Assembly: GCA_946965045.2 (NCBI GenBank)
Contig: OX337228.1
Span: forward strand, 2,542,001-2,606,000
Reading direction: 5' to 3'
DNA length: 64,000 nucleotides
Source of the DNA: Epithemia pelagica
Lineage: Eukaryota > Bacillariophyta > Bacillariophyceae > Surirellales > Surirellaceae
This document shows positions 10,470 to 22,580 of the stretch, one piece after another; the first letter of the stretch is position 1, and every line of letters starts with the position of its first letter. The translations under genes and the position numbers were made by a program. The notes below the pieces were generated by a model. It was not told where the DNA came from, ran no database searches, and worked only from the letters and a program-made list of their open reading frames with translations.

Positions 10470-12299
10470 TTATCTCTCCTTCAGCCGATTCTGCATGATG
10501 GCCAGACCCAACTCATATATGGTTGAGCTAAGAAGACGTTCCTCTCGTTTCTGGGCCGTTCGCTCAGAGGCAGACCGCGACTCGAGTGATTCAATTTTGT
10601 CTTGCTTTTCTTTAAGTTTTGCTTTACACTCCTGAAGGGCAACCAGGTACTTCTCTTGGAACTTCGCCAAAGTTCGTTTCGTGTATGTTTCAAGTTTGTC
10701 TTTGTCAGAAGAGATTTTGGAAATTTCTTTGTTGCGGGCTTCCAACTCGGCCTTCAACTTGGACACTTCTTCGCTGTCTGATGCGTTTGATGCGGTAGCA
10801 GCAACCGTCGTCGCAGCCACCGCTGTCGCTGCACTTGCAGCTTTCTGCTGCGCTTTCAGCTCTTCAACCTGTTTTTGAAGATCCTCATTTTCAATCTTCA
10901 GACGGGTGAGTTTCTCTCGATCTTGAGCAGTTTGGGAAGCCGCTAAACTTGCAACAGGCGTCTCCGGGCTGGTGTCCACAAGTTCCGCTTTGGCGCGCAG
11001 TTCAGCGAGCTCTTCTTCGTACTGTTTCTTCGCCCGAGAAGCTGCCAAAAGGCTAGACTTCAGTTCTGTAATTTCAGCGGTGGCGTTTTGGTTTGAGCTA
11101 GCATTTGTTTCTCGTTCCTTTTCCATGATTTTGATTTTTTCTTCAAGCTCAAGGACTTGCTTCTGCAGCGCAGTGGACTTTTTCACCTGTGTTTCAAGTT
11201 CCATAATTTGTCGCAAATAATTTGCGGCCTGGTCTTCCAGGTCAGTCATTTGCTGATTCATTGCCCCCATACCTTCCAGTCTCTTTTTGTAGGCCATTAC
11301 AGTTGCTTCGGCTTTGTGCAACTGTTGCGCCTTCGCATTAGCAACATCCAAATCGTCCGCCAATTGTGAATTCTCAGTTTCCTTGTCCGTGAGCTTTGCT
11401 TTCACATCTTCGAGCTCACTCGTTGTGTTACGAAGATCTTCCTCTAGTTGAATCATATCATCCTGCCTCTTGACCAACCTGTCCTGCAAGTCTTCGACGA
11501 CAGCACGCAACTTTGCTTGAGCTCGCTCATTGTCTTGATTAGAGATGGTCGTTTGGGATTTGAGCTGGGAGAGTTCACGGCGAGTTTCCGCAAGTTCTTC
11601 TTCCATCCCATCGTTCACATGTGCCCCACCAAACATTATGCCGCGCCCTTCTTCCGTTCCATCACCCGCCTTTTCTTCTTCATCATCGTCATCGTCAAAC
11701 ACGAGCTCATTTTCATCTCCTTCATCGTCGTCGTCTGTATACTCTGTTAGCTTGGCCAAAGATTGCTCGAGAATGTTCTTCATCTCGACTTGATTATCTG
11801 GTGACATGCCAAGAATGCGCTGTACGAAAGTACCTTTGTCTGCGCACGTCACGGATGCAGCTGCGACTAGTTCAACCAAGCTTGCCACACCGTCTGAATC
11901 GTTTTCTTTCGCAATAGCAGTCAGCGGAATGGATTCAAAATCAGCATCTTTGAACAACCCCTCATGGTAAAAATCCTCCAGATTTCTCACTAATTTGCGC
12001 AAATTGCTTGATTTCAAAGCCCAATTGTCACCCAAGTGACGAGCAATGGTCGTCGGATCGAAATATGCCGGTGCACTGGAAACAAGAAAACCCCGGAAAT
12101 GTCAGACAATCTATGTGGAAACGAATGCCACAACTGCTGGATATCCTACCAAGGGAACGTACATTTCTGAAAGAGCTTCAAACAACGCGACTCCATCGGA
12201 TAGCTCCGACAATGACTCCGGAGACGCTCCTGACAAGCTCGCAAATGTCCCGACAAATTCCACCATGGCCATTGCCCTGGCGGAGCCTTCTTCAGTCAT
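10470..12299 (-). CDS. Hook-family coiled-coil microtubule adaptor
   Basis: About 580 aa from two exons: 12163-12299 and 10470-12075, with an 87-bp intron (donor GTACGT, acceptor TTTCCAG). The spliced N-terminus reads MVEFVGTFASLSGASPESLSELSDGVALFEAL, then APAYFDPTTIARHLGDNWALKSSNLRKLVRNLEDFY. This is the calponin-like Hook domain, with its hallmark GDNWxLKxSNLxKL. An acidic linker (TDDDDEGDENE, residues about 155-190) is followed by about 350 residues of coiled coil. Hook proteins link cargo to dynein-dynactin through the N-terminal domain and coiled coil. Diatoms have dynein genes, so a vesicle or organelle transport role is plausible. The intron lies inside the Hook domain, so without splicing the N-terminus would be missed. 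Confidence 0.82.
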
Positions 12300-12781
12300 G
12301 GCAGAAAAATACAGTTTATCTTCTGGGCGAAGAACAGACTTGAAACAACACTATTATGCCTGAAATCGTCAGACTGTGGACAAGAGATGCCCTGGTAGAG
12401 AAAACCAACAGCTATACCCGCTTTTGTTCACTCCACAACCCAACGAATTTTGATATTGGGATCGATGGGGGTCTTCCTCTCACTCTCTCAATGGCTTTGC
12501 CTTTTGCCGGTGCCGGTGCCGCGGTTACTGGGAAAAAAACCTCCACGACGGACACGCGGGGCGGGGAGTGGGGATATGCTTCGGAAGATCACCCCACGAA
12601 CTGAGGTTCATTAGGGATTCACACAAAATGGGACTCAGAGCGCTCTCCCGTCATTGGCGAGAGACAGCCAGCCGAATTTGGTATACGTGCTCGAAGACAA
12701 CGTATTCAACGCGTGGTTTGTGTCGGCCTCAAGTCCTCGATTGAGTCCCTCCCTCCCGCACGATACAGAACACAAAAGACC
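12300..12781. other. divergent promoter region
   Basis: 482 bp between the start codons of the Hook-like gene (-) and the V-ATPase c'' gene (+); it must contain both promoters. No TATA box stands out. A tandem GCCGGTGCCGGTGCCG lies near 12508. Short open frames here are not supported as genes. Confidence 0.45.
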
Positions 12782-13447
12782 ATGGCGGACCAATCATCGG
12801 TTTGTAAGAGCGAATTTTGCAATGCTGGGTGGTCAGAGGTTTTGACGCACATGAGTGCCTATGGTTGGGCGTCGTTCGGGGTTGCTTTCGGCCTTGGTTT
12901 GAGTATTGTAGGAGCTGCTTGGGGTATTTGGCTTACCGGCAGCAGTTTGGTGGGTGCCGCGGTCAAAGCTCCTCGTATCCGATCCAAGAACTTGATCAGG
13001 TATGTTCTACATTTATCCAAGGATAATATCGTGTTATTGTGGATCTAATTTGCGTCATTTGTGTCATCTTCCACTACGCCTAGCGTAATTTTTTGCGAAG
13101 CAACCGCTATCTATGGAGTTATCATGGCGATCATCTTGACGAATAAGATCAAAGAGCCTGATGAACCGTCTGATTTCCTGGGTTACAACTGGGATTACAA
13201 TGGATACTACTATGCCGGATATGGCATGTTCAGTGCAGGTTTATCGGTGGGCTTGACCAACATTGCTAGTGGAGTATCGGTGGGTATTGCAGGGTCTTCG
13301 TGTGCGATCGCCGATGCCCAAGACGCCTCCCTTTTTGTGAAAATTTTGATTGTCGAAATTTTCGCATCTGCGTTGGGCATTTTCGGAATTATTGTTGGAA
13401 TCATCCAATCAAACGCCTGTACCTTTCCAATTGCACCACTGGAATAA
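12782..13447 (+). CDS. VMA16: V-type ATPase proteolipid subunit c''
   Basis: About 193 aa from exons 12782-12999 and 13084-13447 (84-bp intron; acceptor GCCTAG). This membrane-rotor subunit of the vacuolar H+-ATPase carries protons across the membrane through the c-ring. Two fused hairpins give four to five membrane helices: the first pair carries [23 protein letters not shown], then [21 protein letters not shown], and the helix [18 protein letters not shown] holds the essential proton-carrying Glu. The loop [27 protein letters not shown] is typical of c'' and separates it from subunits c and c'. The second hairpin ends [22 protein letters not shown]. The start is the first ATG that gives the short acidic c''-like N-terminus (MADQSSVC). 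Confidence 0.93.
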
Positions 13448-14091
13448 TTGCTCGGTTCACACAGACACAATCCGCAATCAACTAGAGCCGCTCATGTCAA
13501 TGTTCTACTGGTCTGGTTTTGAGGTGTCCCTTGTCATGTGGGGACTGAGTCTTCTACCACGGTTTATTTAGCCATGAAACTTAGATTGTTCACACTGTGG
13601 TATCAATAAGTTAGATGATTTGGCTCACTCGTAGTTTCACAGAACAACTATCGTAGATAAGACCATTTGGAACTACGAAAGGCATCATTAGTCTTTCATT
13701 ATCATCCAGAACGTAGAGAAAGAAGAATTTGCTTGAAGTCGAGGGATAACACTTCTACTTCTCTACTAGAGGAGTAGGAGAAGGAAGTACTCCTACTCCC
13801 CTTAGTCTAGAGTACTCCTAGGAGTAGCTAGTAGAGTGGGAGCGAAGACGCATCCCATAGGCACCATAGCCTATACCCTCTCGTCTCTCATTATTCGCAC
13901 AACTAATCGCGGGCTGACGGACGTCAGTGTTGTGTCATTACCACTCCCTCCATGGCGTAATATAGAAGTAAGGAGATCCAAGTGAACGATTACAGCAACT
14001 CGCTCCATTCTGTTCTCAACAGTCCAGCACCCTTTGACTTTGTGGACAACATCTGGTTGAATTTGTCAAGAGAAGTTTCGGTTATAGGATT
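13448..14091. other. spacer with palindromic ACTCCTA repeats
   Basis: 644 bp. Around 13750-13840 there is a dense run of GAGGAGTAGGAG, AGTACTCCTACTCCCC and AGAGTACTCCTAGGAGTAGC, forming several overlapping inverted repeats. The same words occur near 1930 and 44160-44330. Otherwise it is the 3' flank of VMA16 and the promoter of adenylate kinase. Confidence 0.45.
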
Positions 14092-15016
14092 ATGCAGAGC
14101 TGCCACCTTGGTTTTCTTGTTGTGCTGGTGACATGTCAGTTGACATCGGCATTCCTCCCATCACCCTTGAGAAGACGAACTTTCTCTCAGTCTCCTTCGA
14201 TGGAAACCGAGAGCAAACTTGGTATCAGTACTTCTCATACGTCCCAGTGGTGGTCCACAACAAAGCATATATTCTTGAAAGCAGAACAAACTTCGGGAGA
14301 TGACAGCGATGATGTTGTTAAGCTCATAATCGCTGGTGCTCCTGCCAGTGGTAAGGGTACACAGTGTGAAGTTATTAAAGACAAGTACGGAGTCGTTCAC
14401 CTCAGTACGGGTGATATGTTGCGTGCCGCTGTTGCTGCCGGAACGGATGTTGGGAAACAGGCCAAGGATTTTATGGACAGTGGAAAATTGGTCCCAGACG
14501 ATGTGATCATCGGTGTCGTAAGTTCTGGCCTAGACTTGGTTATGTTTTGGTATACCGCATTTTTCAATAAGGTTTGTTTTTCTTCAGGTGAAAGATCGAT
14601 TGATGGAGTCAGACTGTGTTGAAAATGGTTGGTTGTTGGACGGGTTCCCTCGCACATCCGCTCAGGCAGACGCTCTCTCTGATGCTGGAATCACTGCCGA
14701 TTGCTTCATCTTTTTGAATGTACCTGACGAGATACTCGTTGAACGTGTAGTGGGACGACGCACTGACCCAGAAACGGGCAAAATATACCACATGAAATTC
14801 ACACCACCTGACGATGAAGAGGTCAAAGCTCGATTGGTTCAACGATCCGATGACACCGAGGAGAAAGTTAAAGTTCGTTTAGACCAGTTTCATGCCAACG
14901 TTGAAGCAGTCAAAGACAGTTTCTCAGATATTATGGTGACTGTCGACGGAAACAAGTCACCCGCGGAAGTTACCAAAGATATTGCTGCGGCCATCGATGA
15001 TAAACTTAGTGCCTGA
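14092..15016 (+). CDS. plastid-targeted adenylate kinase
   Basis: 284 aa from exons 14092-14517 and 14588-15016 (70-bp intron, GTAAGT...TTCAG, phase 0). Catalyses ATP + AMP to 2 ADP. The presequence [25 protein letters not shown] is a signal peptide with the ASAFAP-like SAF site, followed by a Ser/Arg-rich transit peptide, so the enzyme should act in the plastid stroma. The mature domain starts near residue 75: P-loop [16 protein letters not shown]-binding [22 protein letters not shown], and a long LID starting [15 protein letters not shown] without the zinc Cys found in some bacterial forms. It is complete and of normal length. It is convergent with the ferredoxin:thioredoxin reductase gene, stops 60 bp apart. 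Confidence 0.92.
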
Positions 15017-15076
15017 ACACAGCCCTACTGAATGTTTCGGCTTCGTTTTAGTTCGCTTGATCTAATGTAGGACTTG

Positions 15077-15574
15077 TTACATCTGCATCCCTTGACTGCT
15101 TTCTATTACCTCCTCAACAGTGATACTTGACTCGTCTCCGGCAAATGCATTGCTTTCTGTAAGGAAAAGCATACAATGACACTCATGGCGCTCTCTCATT
15201 GGTACACAGGGGCAATTCCAGTATCCATCCTTGACTTCTGCTTCTTTGTTGTCATAGAAACGGCAAGGGCACAATGGAGCACCAAGGTTGACCTTGTGCT
15301 CGGCCAAACCTTTGATCACGACGGCTGGCACCGACATATCTGAGCACAGCTTTGTACCTGTATTCTTGAGGTAAGTATTGGTAAAAGCTATCATTGCTTT
15401 CGTTGCTTTTGACATGGCTTCGTCATGTTCTTCTGGTGTCACTCCATTATTTTGTGAAGAGAAGAACTCGGTAGCAGATCTTTGTCGCACAAGATCCCAG
15501 TTGACAGTCGTGAGAAAACAATCCGCCAACACGATAAGCTGACAGCAAATAAACAGCCAATTGAGAGCATTCAT
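15077..15574 (-). CDS. ftrB: ferredoxin:thioredoxin reductase catalytic (beta) subunit
   Basis: 165 aa, single exon. Takes electrons one at a time from ferredoxin through a 4Fe-4S cluster and reduces plastid thioredoxins, the light switch for carbon metabolism. All the cluster and redox cysteines are present in LCPCRFYD, YWNCPCVPMRERHECHCMLFL: the CPC, CPC and CHC triads of the family. The N-terminus MNALNWLFICCQLIVLADCFLTT is a signal peptide ending in a C|F site, an ASAFAP variant. A transit-like Ser/Thr-rich stretch follows, before EEHDEAMSKATKAMIAFTNTYLKNTG, the usual start of the mature protein. In many red-lineage algae this gene is plastid-encoded; here it sits beside spliced nuclear genes with a presequence, so it appears nuclear. 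Confidence 0.95.
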   Translation of the reverse strand: MNALNWLFICCQLIVLADCFLTTVNWDLVRQRSATEFFSSQNNGVTPEEHDEAMSKATKAMIAFTNTYLKNTGTKLCSDMSVPAVVIKGLAEHKVNLGAPLCPCRFYDNKEAEVKDGYWNCPCVPMRERHECHCMLFLTESNAFAGDESSITVEEVIESSQGMQM

Positions 15575-15806
15575 GATGTTCGTAGATCTGGGTGGTTGTC
15601 AACGCTCGCAGGTTCGTGTCTATTGTTTATCAATCATCAACAACACATCGTCGAGAAGAGATTCATAAGATCCACTGTCTGTTTAGCTGTTATTTTTTCT
15701 GTACGGTACCTTCACAGGTTCCCAGTCCCAGCTTGACACAGACAGAAAATTTCTCTACCATAGCGAGAGCGAGAGGATCCTCTAGCCTCTAGCTAGAGAG
15801 CTCTAT

Positions 15807-16073
15807 TGCCTCGTAGGGGGAAGTGCCCAGGACGCCAAGTTTGTGCCCATTGGGCACAAACTTTAGCTGCTTGTAACTTCATCAAAAATGGTCGTATGAT
15901 CACATGCTGGGGCTCAATCTTGAGCCCGAACATGTCTTCTTTCGAGCGCCAACCATCCCCCGGCACCAATCCTAGTAGGTGTGGATCTAGAAATGGATTT
16001 TGGAAAAGCATTCGGCACTGTTGTGCACTGTGGTGCACAGTTGGGCACAGTTGGGCACATCTGTTTTTAAGGC
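15807..16073 (+). repeat. left terminal inverted repeat
   Basis: Matches 30823-31105 in reverse orientation with a few substitutions and short indels. It contains a perfect 13-bp hairpin (AAGTTTGTGCCCA / TGGGCACAAACTT, about 15837-15863) near the outer end. At the inner end (about 16033-16060) it has tandem 10-bp units CAGTTGGGCA. These are plausible transposase-binding repeats. Confidence 0.85.
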
Positions 16074-16163
16074 TTTGTGGTGCCATAGGGCATGCATTGA
16101 TTGTAGAACTAGATAGACAATAGTGTTAACATGAATTGAGTGCTATAGAGTTCATTATTTGCT

Positions 16164-16622
16164 CTAGTTGATGATGTTGAAGCATAACTCGGGAGCATCT
16201 TGTTGCGTCTCCGCAAACTCAAAGGAAAGGTCGCTTTCCACTCCAACTGAGCTCGCAAAGCTCTTCCGATTGGAGCATGGCCCCATGGCTTCAATACTCA
16301 TGTCGGAGTTGTTTTCCTTGTTGTTGTTGTTGTTGTTGTTTCCTGTGGGGCTCGGTTCTCCACTCATTGATTCATCAAAGAGAACTTGCACTTTGGTTTT
16401 GCCAAATGAAACTCGTCCAAGTGAAGGTGAAGCTGGTTTCTTCTTCACTTCCAAAGTTTCCTCATTGTTCCTGTAGACTGCAAGGGGTTTCTTCTTCTCA
16501 CCAATTGCCATGTTCGTCTTCTTTGGTTTCTTCTTTGCCATCTTCTTCATTTCCACAAGAGGTGCAGGGTTGGAGGGCGGAGGACCGTACCATTCGTTCA
16601 AGCGGACAGACAACAATGGCAT
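16164..16622 (-). CDS. accessory ORF A of the piggyBac-like element
   Basis: 152 aa from an ATG at 16622, ending 90 bp from the left terminal repeat. The N-terminal third is strongly basic (KKMAKKKPKKTN, then GEKKKPLAVY), which could be a nuclear or nucleolar signal. The middle has an Asn run (NNNNNNNKENNS), a bias shared with the transposase of the same element. The C-terminus is acidic (DLSFEFAETQQDAPE). I recognise no domain. Shared orientation and composition suggest it belongs to the transposon, perhaps as a DNA-binding helper. It could instead be an exon of the transposase gene's 3' end. Confidence 0.45.
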   Translation of the reverse strand: MPLLSVRLNEWYGPPPSNPAPLVEMKKMAKKKPKKTNMAIGEKKKPLAVYRNNEETLEVKKKPASPSLGRVSFGKTKVQVLFDESMSGEPSPTGNNNNNNNKENNSDMSIEAMGPCSNRKSFASSVGVESDLSFEFAETQQDAPELCFNIIN

Positions 16623-17030
16623 CTACTTGTGCTTGTTCTTGTTACGCAAGCTCATGCGCCGACCATTAATAATCTCCGACATTGTTGATGGTGGTTGTTG
16701 CTTTGTCAGTTGATTGTCATTTCTGAACAAGCTCTTTCGATGAAGGCGGAAAAGGGATCAACAGTCACGAGTTCTCAACTTAGCGTGACACATGAACGCA
16801 CACCACGCGTGTCGGAAGCAGATTATGGCGCAACACACACAAAACACAAGGCGATACAACAATCAAACACAAAACACTCGACCATCATAGCTCATTTTCG
16901 TATTTTGCATTCTTCCCTCCTCATAGCTGTTCTTGTTATCGCGTAAGTTCTTGCTGTCAATATGGGCGTCTCAGAATAAGATCAGCAACTGCAGTTCCAC
17001 TCACTCCTTTTCCTCTCCAGTTCTAAAACC
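16623..17030. other. spacer between the accessory ORFs
   Basis: 408 bp serving as promoter space for the divergent ORFs A (-) and B (+). Nothing else identified. Confidence 0.3.
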
Positions 17031-17543
17031 ATGCAGACACCCACTGAAGTAAATACTATCCCCAAACAATTCACCACCCGACGCGATGATGGGCAGAATC
17101 TCCCAGGTCAGGGGTTCTCTGTGTCCATCTTCGGAGATTCGGGTGTAAACATCTACATTAAGCCCGGCCACAGAGACGACGGGTACGATGGGCGCCTCAT
17201 TGTGGACCGTGGGGTTGTGCTTGTCCAGCGCTCCTTCTCGTCCGACGCTAACAAAAACGCAATCTCCATTCGTGGCTTTGCTCGTGAAAAGGTGGATGAT
17301 CACCAGCCCGAGCTTGTGATCCCCATCACATCAATTACCAACACGCTCAAATCCACCCTTGTGTCGTCACCGAGTGGATCCACGGTAAAGGGCAAGATTG
17401 TGATCAAGACAATGCATTCTTTGAATACGTTGGTTACGATGGAACCGATGACAATCACCATCAAAATGCGTGTTGTCAACTCGGTGGCAATGATCCAATC
17501 GATTGATAACGCAATTAGGACTTGGACAAGCAACAAGGACTAG
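17031..17543 (+). CDS. accessory ORF B of the piggyBac-like element
   Basis: 170 aa from a clear ATG. The composition is that of a folded beta-rich protein: GQGFSVSIFGDSGVNIYIKPG, GRLIVDRGVVLVQRSF, then PELVIPITSITNTLKSTLV and PMTITIKMRVVNSVAMIQSIDNAI. No signal peptide, membrane helix or known motif. It is convergent with the transposase gene, 120 bp away, and lies inside the terminal repeats, so it is cargo or a transposition accessory. I do not recognise a family. Confidence 0.55.
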   Translation: MQTPTEVNTIPKQFTTRRDDGQNLPGQGFSVSIFGDSGVNIYIKPGHRDDGYDGRLIVDRGVVLVQRSFSSDANKNAISIRGFAREKVDDHQPELVIPITSITNTLKSTLVSSPSGSTVKGKIVIKTMHSLNTLVTMEPMTITIKMRVVNSVAMIQSIDNAIRTWTSNKD

Positions 17544-17663
17544 GAAGTTAACACGTACATACTCATAGTAGTTTGACACGAAGTACAAATTGTATTTGGC
17601 TTTATAGAATCCATTAGCGCTACTGTGAAGAATAGAAACAGCCTTCATTGTTATCTTGTCCAT

Positions 17664-20660
<2,997 letters not shown>

Positions 20661-21444
20661 TGTTAGAATTCTCACCGTCTATGGTGGTTAGATTCTACAT
20701 CTCATCGATTCCCCATGTCACATAGCCTCGTGCTATCGCATCATGCCATCTAGCTTCGAGCTATGTTCCCTAGCTTCGCGCTATATCGACCTATATTTCT
20801 TCGCAAATCATGAAAAGTGAGAATAGATTGACGAACTCACTCTCAAGACTAAACTGGGTCGTGCGGTATTACAACGGACGTAAATTTGGCCGTTGCTCGG
20901 ACATTATACTAACGCCCTAAGCGTACGCGCCCGAAATCATCGAGCGCGCCCAAGCGACATCCGAGCGCTGTCGGCATCTATCCGACCCAACGGTCTAAGT
21001 ATCCCAAGCACGACACACGATCACGCGAGACCATATTTCCATTCCCACAATCTCCATATTGTCAACAAGCTGCGCGCCATGAAAACAACTATGCCAATCC
21101 AAAGCAAGAGCTGTTGACCCTGTATATGTTATCCGTCCACATATACATGTCATATACATCACATGAATCGACTCCAACTATTCCAAACCTGTTGCCGCCA
21201 AGAACCTATGACACATGACCCTTGGCAGGACCGAACATTTCACGTAGACCTATCGTAGTAATCAACACACAATCTAACAATATCACCATTTATCACATCC
21301 TCTTTTGTGTCCCGACTATCCTTTTGATAGACTGCGACTTGCTTTCCTCTCTTACCCGTGGAGAGGTTTGTATCGGTTGGTGACTACCTGATTGTCTGCT
21401 CTACCGAGCATCAATGCCACTGCGATTCAGAAAGAATTGTAACA
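20661..21444 (+). repeat. 5' LTR of the copia element
   Basis: 784 bp. The first 130 bp hold repeated variants of TCTAGCTTCGAGCTAT (GCCTCGTGCTAT, GCTTCGAGCTAT, GCTTCGCGCTAT), which may be enhancer-like U3 repeats. It differs from the 3' LTR by five substitutions. The sequence just downstream, GATTAACAGTCTC, would be the primer-binding site, but I cannot match it to a tRNA. Confidence 0.95.
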
Positions 21445-21480
21445 GATTAACAGTCTCAAAGCTTATTTCCTTGTGGTTTC

Positions 21481-22260
21481 ATGGATACTAACGAGCTTAT
21501 CACTCCTGTACGACAGATCTATCGAGCCAACCTGCATCCTGGGCAGCCCGATACCCTGGTGCAGCAGGAACTGGTGCCGACGCCGGAGGCAGCCAACACA
21601 TCGGTCAACATCTCCGTCGACAGTTCCAACAGCAACCCATTCGAGACTCCAACCCAGCCTCACGCCCCGATCCCTGCGCCGTTGCTTTGGCCCCCGAGTC
21701 CGCCTCGTCGGCTCGTCCCTTCTCGATCCCGTCGTACCACCCGGTTGATTGCTGATCATATCAAGTACTTCCGTCAACCAACTTCTTCGACCTTCGATCC
21801 CGAGATCATCCGTGGGGAGACCCAGATCGAACGCCAGTTCCAATCGGTGACCCATATCGTCGACCAAGAAGACATTGACCGTCTGAACGACCAACTTCAT
21901 CGTTCTCCGAGGCGTCGCCTCATCTTGGCCGCCCTCTCGGGCAACCCCATCCGTACTGTCCACCTCCGCTTCCTAACCTTCGAGCGCCCAACTGGATACT
22001 ACAATACCATCTACGTCGTGAACGCGACGACATGCCCTCTGCCTCCTAACGTTGTACGCCTAGATAACTACGTTGCCTACATCCACGAGGTCCATACCAT
22101 CGAGGACCATCGTGCAACTATCTTCCCTTTGCGTACCGAGGTCGAGAACCACTTGGCTGAAGGTGATACCCCTTCTTCTGTTGCTTGTGCTGCCCCATCT
22201 GAGCCTGGAAACGACTCTGATTATTCGGAAGAGAGTGGAGATTCGGAAACCGAAGCTTAA
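21481..22260 (+). CDS. extra 5' ORF of the copia element
   Basis: 259 aa, starting 37 bp after the LTR and ahead of gag. Pro/Ser-rich first 80 residues, then a basic-hydrophobic part (RTTRLIADHIKYFRQP, HIVDQEDIDRLNDQLHRSPRRRLILAALSG, TVHLRFLTFERPTGYYNTIYVV) and an acidic Ser-rich tail (NDSDYSEESGDSETEA). No zinc knuckle, protease or membrane motif. Copia elements normally begin with gag, so this additional ORF is unusual. It may be a spliced or regulatory protein, or a captured gene. I do not recognise it. Confidence 0.6.
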   Translation: MDTNELITPVRQIYRANLHPGQPDTLVQQELVPTPEAANTSVNISVDSSNSNPFETPTQPHAPIPAPLLWPPSPPRRLVPSRSRRTTRLIADHIKYFRQPTSSTFDPEIIRGETQIERQFQSVTHIVDQEDIDRLNDQLHRSPRRRLILAALSGNPIRTVHLRFLTFERPTGYYNTIYVVNATTCPLPPNVVRLDNYVAYIHEVHTIEDHRATIFPLRTEVENHLAEGDTPSSVACAAPSEPGNDSDYSEESGDSETEA

Positions 22261-22580
22261 TTACTCATAGTTAACTCCCGTCCTCTCAAAACCTTTCCAA
22301 GACTTAAACTCAACGCACATCCGGGTACCCTTGGTCGCACAACACGCCACACATTCCCGTCAAATCGCGAAAATTCGGCGAAAATTTGTTGAAACTCGGC
22401 GAAAATTTGTCGGAATCAACGGAAATTTCCAGGAGTCGCACATCACAACACACATCCGGGTATCACATACGTGGTACATACGTGGCACACGTGGTACATC
22501 CGGGTTCACATCACATCACACATTAAATAAACCACATCACACCGCATATTAAATAAACATCGAACCAACCAAATAACACC
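22261..22580 (+). promoter_or_regulatory. repeat-rich spacer between the extra ORF and gag
   Basis: 320 bp with short direct repeats: ACATCCGGGT at about 22318, 22453 and 22496, CGGCGAAAATTTGT twice (about 22376 and 22399), ACGTGGTACAT-type units, and CATTAAATAAAC/TATTAAATAAAC at about 22520 and 22548, just before the gag ATG. The paired A/T boxes could be an internal promoter for gag or a structured leader. This is inference from position only. Confidence 0.4.

Noticed and set aside
12356-12604. 82-aa ORF in the divergent promoter
   Set aside because: No domain, low-complexity start, and it lies in space needed for two promoters.
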